A stretch of 64,000 nucleotides of DNA from an uncultured Pseudomonadota bacterium (GCA_902494875.1 CABUUO010000005.1:1-64000), one strand, 5' to 3'; counted from the first letter of the stretch, positions 35,135 through 43,915 are shown. Numbers and translations: made by a program. The notes: generated by a model not told the origin, from the letters alone.

Positions 35135-35662
35135 TTAACGAAGCGTGTTGGAAACGGAAGTGTCGACAATGGCGCGGCCGGTGATGATGTTGCGGCCGAT
35201 GAGGGCCTGATATTCGAATTTGTCGCGTTTGGCCAGCGAAAAGAGAGAAGTGAAGGTTTCGTTGCCGAACTTGACATCCATTTCTACCATCGGGCGCTTT
35301 TCGGTCAGATGAATGCGTTTAATGCTGATGTTGCGGACAATTTCTTTTTCAAAACGATATGTTTCTCCGTTTTCTCGGTTGATGAGCGAAAACGAAACCC
35401 ATTTTTCTCCGTCGCGTTCGAAATATTTAATGTGATCAGCGTCAAGAGCCGACTGCTCGGCGCCGGTGTCGATGCGGGCGGCAAAAGGCGTTTTCATCGG
35501 CGGAAAATAAATCGGTTCCACCGCGCCGATGATGTTTTGATTGTTCGGCGCCGTTTTTTTTATTTCCACGGCGGGAACGATGGAAGGCTTAGGCGTGCTT
35601 TGGCAAGAGGAATTTATAACAACCGCCGAAAGCAAAAAAAGAAATTTGAATAAATTTTTCAT
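35135..35662 (-). CDS. retropepsin-like lipoprotein (RimB/ATP-dependent zinc protease family)
   Basis: The 175-residue protein starts with a lipoprotein signal (MKNLFKFLFLLSAVVINSSC, Cys20). The body has the aspartic protease motif ARIDTGAEQSALDA (D65-T66-G67-A68) and a late LIGRNIITGRAIVD strand, as in single-domain retropepsins formerly called putative ATP-dependent zinc proteases. It should act as a dimer in the periplasm. It is the first gene of the operon with the inactive transglutaminase/7TM protein (15-base gap) and the ligase, so peptide trimming coupled to ligation is a fair inference. Confidence 0.85.
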   Translation of the reverse strand: MKNLFKFLFLLSAVVINSSCQSTPKPSIVPAVEIKKTAPNNQNIIGAVEPIYFPPMKTPFAARIDTGAEQSALDADHIKYFERDGEKWVSFSLINRENGETYRFEKEIVRNISIKRIHLTEKRPMVEMDVKFGNETFTSLFSLAKRDKFEYQALIGRNIITGRAIVDTSVSNTLR

Positions 35663-35824
35663 AACAAGGCCATATATTAAAAAATCAGATTATCCATATT
35701 TACAATCAATTTGCGCTAAAAGTAAAGTTAATTTAAAAAGTTATGAATAAAAAATATTAGCGCTTAAAAACTTGTAAACGTATGATATTATGTCACTAAA
35801 AATCAAACAATTGCAGGGTAAAAA

Positions 35825-36796
35825 ATGACGAAACCGTCTGTTTCCGAAAAGCGCAGGTATGTCAAGTTGCGAAAGATTTTGCGCAACAAAATGCTGACTC
35901 AGGCTCTGAAATATGTCGGCGGCGCTTTGGAAGGCCTGGGCAGTCCGAAGAACGAACCGCCTATGAAAGGATATTGTCCGCCGGATGTCGAAACAGCCTG
36001 CAGAATCATACTGCCGGGCGGAGCGGATATCGGTACGGAAATAGACATGCGTGCCGACTGGCTGATGGCTCGCTATGTAGCGATGCTGGAAGCAGCGCTG
36101 GAGGATTTGCAGTCAATCAGAAATTACAGTTCCAAACTCGGTTATATCAAGAAAAATTTTTGGGATGTTTTTTCGGTGTCCGGAAAAATAGAGAAAAACA
36201 AAATTTATGATATGGCAGCCCCGATGAGCCGTCTGACGAAATTAAATGAGGAAACCGGCGATTTGGACGGTTTTATCCCGAAAGACGGCGGTTCGGCGCT
36301 GACTTCTGTAGCCGCCTTTGAGAAATATGCCGGAAGCAAATACAAAAAATGCGTTCGGGGATGGAAACCCGGCAAAACGTCCGGTGCTAAGGGTTTGGAT
36401 ATTTCGATTCTGAAACCCGGAATGCTTCTGTTGCAGCGGCCTGCTGACGGCCGGAAGAATTTGCGTCACCTTGTGGTTTATGCCGGTGCCGGGAAAGTTC
36501 TTAGCTTTAACCGGGATGGCATTTATAACGTAAAATCAGACCTCGACACCGTGATCGTTGACTTGCCGGAAATTGTGCGACAGGAATGGAAAGAACGTTT
36601 GGGAGACTATCGGCTTGATGACGAAGAAGAGTTGCTGGCTCTGCGTACGGATTTATATATCGGGCGGGAAAGCGATTTCAGAAAAGGGCTGACGAAACTT
36701 AAATATAGGCGACATGACAGCGGTATGACTGTTTTTCATCCGGTAGCCAGAGCCGGTTCGGCGAATGAAATTCCGGCTAAGGCTGCCGCTTCGTGA
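35825..36796 (+). CDS. protein of unknown function with a degenerate NlpC/P60-like C-terminal half
   Basis: The 323-residue protein has a basic N-terminus (KRRYVKLRKILRNK), no signal peptide, and a C-terminal half that recalls NlpC/P60 peptidases. KDGGSALTSVAAFEKYAG aligns with the usual DCSGLV-type helix, LKPGMLLLQRP with LkPGDLlff, and LRHLVVYAGAGKVLSF with the HVgiYvG-G strand. The catalytic Cys is replaced by Gly in this alignment, while the His is kept. If right, it is a catalytically dead relative or uses another residue. This is pattern-level inference; it might be an unrelated fold. Confidence 0.65.
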   Translation: MTKPSVSEKRRYVKLRKILRNKMLTQALKYVGGALEGLGSPKNEPPMKGYCPPDVETACRIILPGGADIGTEIDMRADWLMARYVAMLEAALEDLQSIRNYSSKLGYIKKNFWDVFSVSGKIEKNKIYDMAAPMSRLTKLNEETGDLDGFIPKDGGSALTSVAAFEKYAGSKYKKCVRGWKPGKTSGAKGLDISILKPGMLLLQRPADGRKNLRHLVVYAGAGKVLSFNRDGIYNVKSDLDTVIVDLPEIVRQEWKERLGDYRLDDEEELLALRTDLYIGRESDFRKGLTKLKYRRHDSGMTVFHPVARAGSANEIPAKAAAS

Positions 36797-36828
36797 GAAA
36801 AACGTCTTCCGCTGAAAGACCTTCTTTG

Positions 36829-36853
36829 AAAAAGGGAAAGTTTCCCGTTTTTT
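36829..36853. terminator. bidirectional terminator
   Basis: AAAAAGGGAAA and TTTCCCGTTTTT form a short stem between two converging genes. Confidence 0.65.
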
Positions 36854-38127
36854 TAGAAGAAAAATGTGGTTCGGAGCGAAAAGACCGTATCGTAATCAGA
36901 TTTTGGGGTGAGAGCCGGATCAATGTAGAACTGTATGTCCGGCGTAATGGTCATCCACTTGGAGATGCCCCAGGCCCAATAGGCTTCCAGCACTTTTTCG
37001 TATTTATGCTCCGTCGGTTCGCCGAGCGCTTTTTCGTCTACCCGGTTGTAAGCGGCGGCGAAACCGATCTGATCCAGCGGATTGCGATCCAGAGGGTCGT
37101 TATAGACGGCACCCAGCACATAAGAGCGGTTGACTTCAGCAACATGGCCGCTGACGCCGTTGATGCGGGCGAAAACACTCCACTTTTTGCCGATATCCTG
37201 ACTGAGGTTCAAGGACCATCCGTTAGTGGTTTCCGGCTGTTCGGATACGGCCGGCTGATTATAGACCAAGACGGAGTATTGACCGCTGCCCAGTCCCTTG
37301 ACGGACGGAGAATAGGCGGCATAACCGAATGTGGCGTAATGGTTGTCGTTAAGGTTGTTTACCCTGACCGAGATGCCGTCGATATTGGAGGCATCCTGAG
37401 CACCGAAGGCAAAAGTCCATTCACTGTCGGGCGTGATTTGGGCGTAAGCGCCGACCCCGGAAGTGGAATAGGTGGAGGTCAGGTTCTGCGAAAGGGCTTC
37501 ATTGATAAAATTGACCTGCTGGTTGGCATCATAGGTGCCACCGTCGAAATTATACAACGGAAACTGGCCGAGGGCAAGCGTGAGCCAGTTCCACGAACCG
37601 CCCAGCTGATAGCTGTAGTATAATTCGTCAAAAGCATTGGAACTGTCGCCATAATCGTTGATGCCGGTTACGGTTCCGAGGCGGCTGCCAAGATTGTTGC
37701 CGTTGATAGAACCGCCGTAACGAACGATGTTATATGCCATGTTCAGAGTTCCGGTGCCGTATTCGTTTTGAAAGGTTTGCCAGGTCAGATAGGGATAGAT
37801 GATGGTTTGCAGCGAGGTTTTGTGCCCGCCGGGTGCACCGCGCTGCCCCATTACGGAAACGTCGATGCCAAAGTCAATCCCGTATTCTTTGCTCAGCCAG
37901 TTTTTAAAATCAGTATAGTCCTGTCCGACATCTGTAAACGTGTGGCTGCGTCTGATTTTTCCGGCGGCAACACGCTGTTTGGCGCTTTTGGACTGGCGAT
38001 GAAGCGCCTGGCCCTGATTATCGTTTACGTAGTTTTCAAAGTAGCTTTGAGCAGCGGTTTCCGGTGCGCAGAGGAAAAGTCCGCAGGAGAGGGCCGTTGC
38101 GGCCAGAAAGGGAGTTTTTATTTTCAT
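36853..38127 (-). CDS. OprB-like carbohydrate-selective porin
   Basis: The 424-residue protein has a signal peptide (MKIKTPFLAATALSCGLF..., cleavage near TAAQ), a short N-terminal region, then alternating strands typical of OprB porins. Examples are TLNMAYNIVRYGGS, NWLTLALGQFPLYNFDGG, GWSLNLSQDIGKKWSVFARING and EAYWAWGISKWMTITPDIQFYIDPA. It ends in Phe (LRTTFFF), the outer-membrane insertion signal. OprB porins allow diffusion of sugars. No sugar transporter lies nearby, so the ligand is open. Confidence 0.85.
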   Translation of the reverse strand: MKIKTPFLAATALSCGLFLCAPETAAQSYFENYVNDNQGQALHRQSKSAKQRVAAGKIRRSHTFTDVGQDYTDFKNWLSKEYGIDFGIDVSVMGQRGAPGGHKTSLQTIIYPYLTWQTFQNEYGTGTLNMAYNIVRYGGSINGNNLGSRLGTVTGINDYGDSSNAFDELYYSYQLGGSWNWLTLALGQFPLYNFDGGTYDANQQVNFINEALSQNLTSTYSTSGVGAYAQITPDSEWTFAFGAQDASNIDGISVRVNNLNDNHYATFGYAAYSPSVKGLGSGQYSVLVYNQPAVSEQPETTNGWSLNLSQDIGKKWSVFARINGVSGHVAEVNRSYVLGAVYNDPLDRNPLDQIGFAAAYNRVDEKALGEPTEHKYEKVLEAYWAWGISKWMTITPDIQFYIDPALTPKSDYDTVFSLRTTFFF

Positions 38128-38217
38128 TTTCTGCTTCCTTGTTGTTTATGAGCACGAAAGTTTATGCCGGTTATATATGCCGGGTTGAGACCATTTAAAG
38201 AGGAGGCGGATTATTTA

Positions 38218-38246
38218 TTGACTTTTGTCTAAATTTCGCATATTTT
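38218..38246 (+). promoter_or_regulatory. promoter of the 128-aa gene
   Basis: TTGACT (38218-38223), 17-base spacer, TATTTT (38241-38246). It predicts a leader of about 25 bases with no SD before the ATG at 38278. Confidence 0.65.
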
Positions 38247-38277
38247 AGACGGGTAAAATCTTTTTAATATTATAACT

Positions 38278-38664
38278 ATGAATAGAAATGAATTTTTTAA
38301 GGGGATTGGTACGGAAACGCTGACCCCGGAGAGATTGAGCGAGCTTATGACCAGTGCCGTTGCCGAAATGGCATATCATTGCAACTTTTTGAGCGCACCG
38401 TTTTGGGCCGTAACTGATATCCTTTACGGACGCAAAAATTTGCTGGTTGCCGTATGGCCGTTGACATTGAAAGAAGATGCCTCCGTGACTGGATGTCTTT
38501 TTTTTGTGCCTGAGTTTGATGCAATTTGCTTCTGGTACGGTTCTTTTGCCTGCGAGGAAATACGGCGTCCCGGCGACGTATTTACGATAAAGCTTGACGA
38601 TTGCACCGTTTATGGTGAGCTGATTGAGCGTAACGGGCGGTTGTGTATGGAGTTTCGGTCATAA
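38278..38664 (+). CDS. protein of unknown function, 128 aa
   Basis: Unrecognised small cytoplasmic-looking protein (MNRNEFFKGIGTETLTPERL). It has four to five Cys, several aromatic residues and an acidic strand-rich C-terminal half (DVFTIKLDDCTVYGELIERNGRL). It has a readable promoter and a short A/T-rich leader without SD. The next gene (38681) starts 16 bases after its stop and is also unknown; the two are probably one operon. Confidence 0.6.
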   Translation: MNRNEFFKGIGTETLTPERLSELMTSAVAEMAYHCNFLSAPFWAVTDILYGRKNLLVAVWPLTLKEDASVTGCLFFVPEFDAICFWYGSFACEEIRRPGDVFTIKLDDCTVYGELIERNGRLCMEFRS

Positions 38665-38680
38665 AAATTTTTTTGGTATT

Positions 38681-39016
38681 ATGAAAAAAATTAGTGAAAG
38701 AAGCATAGCAAAAGAGGTTTTGCTAAAAATGCAAAAGCAGGTCGGAGATCTGATTGTGCAGCATATTTCCGAGAGTATGATGAGTCCTAAACTCAGAAAA
38801 TTGCAGACGCGTTACAATGCTACGGGCGGAGACGGCAGTCTGTTGCTGCCAAAGATACTACCGAAAAGATGCAAGTTTTGTGTGAACGGACAGTATTGCG
38901 ACGTATCTTTTGTCTGTGAAATTGCCGGGGCGGAGGATTATTTGGTGGTGTATGACTGCGGTACGCAAAAGATTTCCGTTCGGGAACGTCCGATTGAGCC
39001 GCCTTTGTATTGTTGA
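38681..39016 (+). CDS. protein of unknown function, 111 aa
   Basis: Unrecognised. I place the start at MKKISERSIAKEVLL (38681), after the stop of the 128-aa gene, rather than at an overlapping upstream ATG. The N-terminal half is helical and basic. The C-terminal half contains four Cys (CKFCVNGQYC and later CEIAG), including a CxxC, so it may bind a metal. It has no signal peptide and ends in a strong terminator. Confidence 0.6.
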   Translation: MKKISERSIAKEVLLKMQKQVGDLIVQHISESMMSPKLRKLQTRYNATGGDGSLLLPKILPKRCKFCVNGQYCDVSFVCEIAGAEDYLVVYDCGTQKISVRERPIEPPLYC

Positions 39017-39030
39017 TAGATTTCTTTCTT

Positions 39031-39066
39031 AAAAAAAAGCGCCTTCATTTGAAGGCGCTTTTTTTG
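39031..39066 (+). terminator. terminator after the 111-aa gene
   Basis: AAAAGCGCCTTC and GAAGGCGCTTTT form a perfect stem around ATTT, with a T-run. Confidence 0.9.
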
Positions 39067-39084
39067 TTTGTCTGCAGCGGGAGG

Positions 39085-39927
39085 TTAACCAGCAGCAGTT
39101 TGATCCAGCAACTGTTTTTGGTGTTCCCGGGCCAGAACGGCTTCGGTGACCATATCCAGTACGTTTTGCAGCTCCTTTTTCTCTTTTTGAGTGGCGGCGA
39201 CGGACTGGATGCGCAACAGTTCTTCCTGCACTTTTTTGCACAGAAACTCATCTCCGACGATGAGCTGCAGGTGCGTCTTGATGATGACGCTCATTTCCTT
39301 TGAGAGATATTCGCCCTCTAGAAGGTTAAAGAAAATGGCAACTTCTACTGTCTGATAACGAGTGAGAACCTCGTCAAAGAAGCGGAAGGCTATTCTCTTA
39401 ATCTTCTGTCCCTGGAACCGGAAAGCCATATGAATGATGCGATTCATCTGGTCTCGGTAAAGCGGGTACTGATCGACCGGCAACAACGATTGGATTATTT
39501 TGCAATCTTCCTCGCCGATGCGTTCGTTCATATCTCTCTTCAAATCCAGAAAAGCGGCAATGGCCTTGAGAAAGGTTTTGACGCTCTGGTTGATGCTGCC
39601 GGTTCCCAATGCGGCGTTGGTCAGGAAATACTTCAGGTCTTCCCGTGACTTGATGTAGTCGCGGAGGGACAGCGTATCAGCCAGATTTGCGTTCTTTCTC
39701 GTCTCGTTTTTCTGCAGCTGGAAGATGATGTCTTCAGCGACGTCCTGTCCGAAATACTTACTCAGCAGAGCCAGTTTTTCGGCGGTTTCCAGCTTGCTGC
39801 GAATGATTTGCTTCTTTACCAGTTCCGCAGCTTCTTTCTCTTCTACCGCTTCAAAAATCTTTTCGATTTTTCCTTCCAGCGGAAGTTTCGCAATGTTTGC
39901 GAAAAATTCTTTTCTTGTTGAGTCCAT
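39085..39927 (-). CDS. helical protein of unknown function, 280 aa
   Basis: Unrecognised. The 280-residue product looks entirely alpha-helical and highly charged (MDSTRKEFFANIAKLPLEGKIEKIFEAVEEKEAAELVKKQI), with no signal peptide or membrane helix. It is downstream of the 106-aa gene on the same strand (34-base gap), so the two probably form an operon. Its start has no SD and an unusually T-rich leader. No function can be assigned. Confidence 0.65.
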   Translation of the reverse strand: MDSTRKEFFANIAKLPLEGKIEKIFEAVEEKEAAELVKKQIIRSKLETAEKLALLSKYFGQDVAEDIIFQLQKNETRKNANLADTLSLRDYIKSREDLKYFLTNAALGTGSINQSVKTFLKAIAAFLDLKRDMNERIGEEDCKIIQSLLPVDQYPLYRDQMNRIIHMAFRFQGQKIKRIAFRFFDEVLTRYQTVEVAIFFNLLEGEYLSKEMSVIIKTHLQLIVGDEFLCKKVQEELLRIQSVAATQKEKKELQNVLDMVTEAVLAREHQKQLLDQTAAG

Positions 39928-39961
39928 AAAAATAAAAATAAATTAAAAATTAGTAACTGTT

Positions 39962-40282
39962 TCAGTTATGAGACTTTGTCCCGTAAACCAAAACGTGAAA
40001 TTTCTCAGCCAGCTGTTTCTGCTCGGCATTGCCGTACACGTGCAGGGCAATCATTACTTCGTAGAAATATTTCTCGCATCCGGTCATGTTTGAAACCGAA
40101 GAAAGAAGAATTTCCAACGCTTTCTGATAGTCATCGTCAAGTTCCAGATGATTTTCAAGATCCGTGATAATACGGCGAAGAACCATGTTGCGGTCTTTGA
40201 CACAGGCATTCTCGTTTTTGATTACATTTTGCAAATGTTCGTCAGCAGAGGTTGGAGCAGCCGACAGATTTACTTTGTTCAT
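39962..40282 (-). CDS. helical protein of unknown function, 106 aa
   Basis: Unrecognised small helical protein (NVIKNENACVKDRNMVLRRIITDLENHLELDDDYQKALEILLSS). It is the first gene of a probable two-gene operon with the 280-aa gene. Its start lacks an SD but has TTAACCTAAAAT at -22, identical in sequence and distance to the leader of the unrelated unknown gene at 18677. Confidence 0.62.
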   Translation of the reverse strand: MNKVNLSAAPTSADEHLQNVIKNENACVKDRNMVLRRIITDLENHLELDDDYQKALEILLSSVSNMTGCEKYFYEVMIALHVYGNAEQKQLAEKFHVLVYGTKSHN

Positions 40283-40401
40283 ATTCTTTGATATTTTAGG
40301 TTAATTACTTGCCGAAACGCAAAAATTCCGACATTATTGTATCAGATTCTTAGTAACAATTATATTTAAAGTACCTATTATAGTAGACAAAAAAGATGGT
40401 T

Positions 40402-40430
40402 TTGACAAGATGCTTTTATTAAATTTTAAA
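40402..40430 (+). promoter_or_regulatory. candidate promoter of the MacAB-type operon
   Basis: TTGACA (40402-40407), 17-base spacer, TTAAAA (40425-40430). The -10 box is poor; the leader would be about 95 bases and very A/T-rich. Confidence 0.4.
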
Positions 40431-40532
40431 ATTTGGCGGTTATTTTAAAGAAATAATGAACTTTTTGCGGTTATAATTCATACAAATTGTAAATTTAATT
40501 TTTTTATTTATATTCAAGGTTGTGGTAAGGTT

Positions 40533-41693
40533 ATGAAAAAATATCTGAAATATGTTTGGTTATTGTTAATCGGAGGCGGAGTCGCCTTTTATCTGAATTC
40601 GGTCAATGATGTTGACGATGAATTTGTAACCAGAAAACTGCAAAAGGGTAATATTACCGAAAAAATCACGGCTTCGGGCATCATTAACCCGATTTCAACC
40701 ATTAATATCGGTACGCAGGTTTCGGGAACCATTTCGGAAATTTTTGTTGACTATAACTCTCCGGTGCAAAAGAATCAGATTTTGGCGCAGATTGATCCGG
40801 CCCTGTTTGAGGCCAGCGTCGCTCAGAAACAGGCAGCGCTTGATATAGCCAAGGCTCAGGTTGAGGTGGTAAAAAACGACATAATATATTATAAAAAACA
40901 TTTGGATCGTATCAAAAAGCTCAATACGTCGCGTTATTCTGCCGATAAGGAACTGGAATCCGCTCAGCGGGATTATGATAACGCCGTCGCGCAGAAAATG
41001 CTGAACGAGGCTCAGGTTAAACAGGCTGAAGCGGCTCTGAATTCGGCATTGATTGACCTTAATTACACCAAGATTGTGTCTCCGGTTGAAGGGATCGTGG
41101 TTTCCAAGGTGGTGGAAGTCGGACAGACGGTAGCGGCCAGCTTTCAGACGCCGACTCTGTTCAATGTGGCGGAAGACCTAACCAAAATGCAGATTGAGGC
41201 TTCGGTGGTGGAAGCCGACATTGCCAAGGTTAAAGAAGGGCAAACGGTTGAGTTCAGCGTTGACAGTTATCCTGACGAGATATTTTACGGTATTGTGACT
41301 CAAGTGCGCAACGAGGCGATTACCACTTCAAATGTCGTAACTTATGAAGTGATTATCGAAATCGACAACAAAGAGCTTAAACTGAAACCCGGTATGACTG
41401 CGAATGTTGAAATCATTACCGCCGAAAAGCAAAATGTTTTTCTGGTGCCCAATCAGGCGCTGCGTTTCTATATGGACGACGGCAGCGGCGCCGCTTCAAA
41501 ACGTTATAAAGACAAAGGCGTGTGGGTGATGAAAAACGGGCATCCGATGCGGGTGTCGATTAAAACCGGCGTCAGCGACGACAACAGTACGGAGATAAGC
41601 TCCGCCGATTTGCGCGAAGGCGACGAGATTATCGTGGAGAAGAAAGAAAATGACGTCAAAGCGCGTCAGATGAGAATGAGGATGCCGCGCTGA
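40533..41693 (+). CDS. macA: MacA-like periplasmic adaptor of an ABC exporter
   Basis: The 386-residue protein has an uncleaved N-terminal membrane anchor (YLKYVWLLLIGGGVAFYL). A biotinyl-lipoyl sandwich follows (TINIGTQVSGTISEIFVDYNSPV), then an alpha hairpin (about residues 95-170) and a beta-barrel domain (QIEASVVEADIAKVKEGQTV). This is the MacA plan. It bridges an inner-membrane ABC exporter and an outer-membrane channel. The stop and the next start overlap in TGATG. AAGG lies upstream. Confidence 0.9.
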   Translation: MKKYLKYVWLLLIGGGVAFYLNSVNDVDDEFVTRKLQKGNITEKITASGIINPISTINIGTQVSGTISEIFVDYNSPVQKNQILAQIDPALFEASVAQKQAALDIAKAQVEVVKNDIIYYKKHLDRIKKLNTSRYSADKELESAQRDYDNAVAQKMLNEAQVKQAEAALNSALIDLNYTKIVSPVEGIVVSKVVEVGQTVAASFQTPTLFNVAEDLTKMQIEASVVEADIAKVKEGQTVEFSVDSYPDEIFYGIVTQVRNEAITTSNVVTYEVIIEIDNKELKLKPGMTANVEIITAEKQNVFLVPNQALRFYMDDGSGAASKRYKDKGVWVMKNGHPMRVSIKTGVSDDNSTEISSADLREGDEIIVEKKENDVKARQMRMRMPR

Positions 41694-42430
41694 TGGCCTT
41701 GATTGAACTTAAGAACATTGTTAAAAGTTATCCGCTGGACGGTTTTAACCTGAAGATATTGAAAGGCATATCTTTACAGATTGAGCGTGGTGAGTTCGTG
41801 GCCATTATGGGGCCTTCTGGTTCGGGAAAATCAACTTTGATGAATATATTGGGATGTTTGGACAAGCCTACTTCCGGCCATTATGTGCTGGATGGAATGA
41901 ATGTTGAAAGGCTGAGTTCCGATGATTTGGCCGGAATCCGCAATCAGAAAATAGGGTTTGTGTTTCAGGGATTTAACCTTTTGTCGCGTACTTCTGCCAT
42001 TGAAAATGTGGAACTGCCGATGGTTTATGCCGGCGTGGCCGACGAGGAGCGCCATGAACGGGCGGCCAAGGCACTTAAAAGCGTGGGTCTTAAAGAGAGA
42101 ATGTATCATCAACCCAATCAGTTGTCAGGCGGTCAACAGCAGCGCGTGGCCATTGCACGGGCGGTGGTTAACGACGCGCCGATTATTTTTGCCGACGAGC
42201 CGACCGGCAACCTTGACACTAAGATGAGCGTGGAAATTATGGACTTGTTTACCAAACTCAACAAGGAAATGGGACGAACGATTATTCTGGTTACGCATGA
42301 GGAAGACATTGCCCGTTATGCCGATCGCGTTATCAGAATTGTGGACGGTGAGATATCTTCGGACGAAGCCGTTAAACGCAAGGCAGCCAAAAACAAAGCG
42401 CCCGATTTGTTTTCCGGAGGCGAGGGATGA
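41693..42430 (+). CDS. MacB-type ABC transporter ATP-binding subunit
   Basis: The 245-residue ATPase shows Walker A GPSGSGKST, Q-loop FQGFNLLSRTSA, signature LSGGQQQRVAIARA, Walker B PIIFADEPTGNLD and the switch His (LVTHEED). It belongs to the LolD/MacB group. In enterobacterial MacB the ATPase and permease are fused; here they are separate genes overlapping by ATGA. It energises export of a peptide, lipoprotein, antibiotic or siderophore; the substrate is unknown. Confidence 0.93.
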   Translation: MALIELKNIVKSYPLDGFNLKILKGISLQIERGEFVAIMGPSGSGKSTLMNILGCLDKPTSGHYVLDGMNVERLSSDDLAGIRNQKIGFVFQGFNLLSRTSAIENVELPMVYAGVADEERHERAAKALKSVGLKERMYHQPNQLSGGQQQRVAIARAVVNDAPIIFADEPTGNLDTKMSVEIMDLFTKLNKEMGRTIILVTHEEDIARYADRVIRIVDGEISSDEAVKRKAAKNKAPDLFSGGEG

Positions 42431-43656
42431 TTGAACTAAAGACGATTTTCAGCATTGCGGTGCGGGCGATTAAAGCCAACAAGATGCGCTCCATTTTGAC
42501 CAGTCTGGGCATTATTATCGGTGTGGCGGCCGTTATTGTGATGCTGGCCATCGGACACGGAGCACAGATTTCGATTCAAAACGAAATGAAGACAATGGGA
42601 TCTAATCTGATTATCGTTCGTTCGGGTGTGGCAACGTCAAGCGGCGCCAGAGGCGGACACGGTTCCCAGCCGACCATGAAAAAGGCGGACGGAGACGCTA
42701 TTCAGGAAAAAATCAGCAAAATACGCCTGGCCGCGCCGGTGTTGGAAGAGACGGCGCAGATTGTATACGGCAACGCCAACTGGTCTACGGGCATTAGCGG
42801 AACGGACAACCGTTTGTTCGAAATTAAAGAGTGGGAGCTTGATTATGGACGCTTTTTCAGCGAGGCTGATGTTAAGAACGCGTCTAAAGTCGCTATTTTG
42901 GGGCGTACGGTGGTCAATGAACTGTTTGGCGACGTCGATCCTATCGGCCGCACCATACGCATTAAGGGAATGCCTTTTCAGGTCATCGGCGTTTTGGTTG
43001 CGCGCGGGCAAAGCGGAATGGGGATGGATCAGGATGACGCGGTTTATATTCCGATTACGACCGCTCAGAAAAAAGTGATGGGTATCCAGTTTCCGGATCA
43101 GGTGAAAATGATTATGCTGCAGGCAGTAGATTCTGAAAGTACCTATACTTCTCAGGAAGAAATAACCGAACTTTTGCGACAGAGGCATAATCTGGGAAGC
43201 AACAAGGAAAACGATTTTGTCATTCGCAATCTGACCCAGATGATGGAAATGATGGAGAATTCCACTAAAATCATGACGATTATGTTGGGCTCCATTGCCG
43301 GCATTTCGCTTCTGGTCGGCGGTATCGGCATTATGAACATCATGCTGGTTTCAGTAACCGAGCGTACGCGTGAAATTGGTATCAGAATGGCTATCGGTGC
43401 CAAAACCTGGGACATTCGGCTGCAGTTTTTGATGGAGGCGTTGGTTTTGTCTTTGATCGGCGGTTTGATGGGCATTATTCTTGGTATGCTTGGTATTTGG
43501 CTGGTTTCTTCGTTTACGACGCTTACGCCGCAGCCGACAATGCTTTATGTATTGCTTCCTTTTTCTTTTGCCGGACTGGTCGGTCTCTTTTTCGGCTTTT
43601 ATCCGGCCTACAAGGCGTCGTTGTTAAATCCGATTAATGCCCTGCGTTACGAATAA
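42427..43656 (+). CDS. MacB-type ABC transporter permease
   Basis: The 409-residue protein has one N-terminal membrane helix (SILTSLGIIIGVAAVIVML), a large periplasmic MacB_PCD domain (about 50-240) and three C-terminal helices of the FtsX fold (ISLLVGGIGIMNIMLVSVTERTREIG; LIGGLMGIILGMLGIWLV; FAGLVGLFFGFYPAY). This is the permease half of a mechanotransducing type VII ABC exporter. It overlaps the ATPase gene by four bases and ends the operon at a terminator. Confidence 0.92.
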   Translation: MIELKTIFSIAVRAIKANKMRSILTSLGIIIGVAAVIVMLAIGHGAQISIQNEMKTMGSNLIIVRSGVATSSGARGGHGSQPTMKKADGDAIQEKISKIRLAAPVLEETAQIVYGNANWSTGISGTDNRLFEIKEWELDYGRFFSEADVKNASKVAILGRTVVNELFGDVDPIGRTIRIKGMPFQVIGVLVARGQSGMGMDQDDAVYIPITTAQKKVMGIQFPDQVKMIMLQAVDSESTYTSQEEITELLRQRHNLGSNKENDFVIRNLTQMMEMMENSTKIMTIMLGSIAGISLLVGGIGIMNIMLVSVTERTREIGIRMAIGAKTWDIRLQFLMEALVLSLIGGLMGIILGMLGIWLVSSFTTLTPQPTMLYVLLPFSFAGLVGLFFGFYPAYKASLLNPINALRYE

Positions 43657-43670
43657 AGGTATCCTAAATA

Positions 43671-43706
43671 AAAAAAACAGCTCTGTTTAAAGAGCTGTTT
43701 TTTTTT
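43671..43706. terminator. terminator after the MacAB-type operon
   Basis: AAAACAGCTCT and AGAGCTGTTTT form a stem around GTTTAA, with A- and T-runs for both converging genes. Confidence 0.88.
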
Positions 43707-43720
43707 GAGTGGGTTAAATT

Positions 43721-43915
43721 TTAATTGTACATCCAACGGGAACGCAGTTTGTTCAGACCTAAGGAGATTAATGCTAACCAGGCAGAAATGCCGGCAAAGA
43801 AAAAACTCCACTTAGATGCTTCCAAGTTGTTGTTAAAACCAAAAATCCAAAAAGCCACAATTCCCACGGCAGCAAGAGCTATTCCTGCGTAACCGATTTT
43901 TTCAAATTTGTTCAT
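43721..43915 (-). CDS. small two-helix membrane protein
   Basis: The 64-residue product has two hydrophobic stretches (IGYAGIALAAVGIVAFWIFGF and WSFFFAGISAWLALISLGL) separated by a short charged loop, and a basic end. It is unrecognised. The start has no SD; TTATTAAAAATAATAAATAATT precedes the ATG. It may be a small inner-membrane protein acting on its own or as a subunit. Confidence 0.6.
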   Translation of the reverse strand: MNKFEKIGYAGIALAAVGIVAFWIFGFNNNLEASKWSFFFAGISAWLALISLGLNKLRSRWMYN

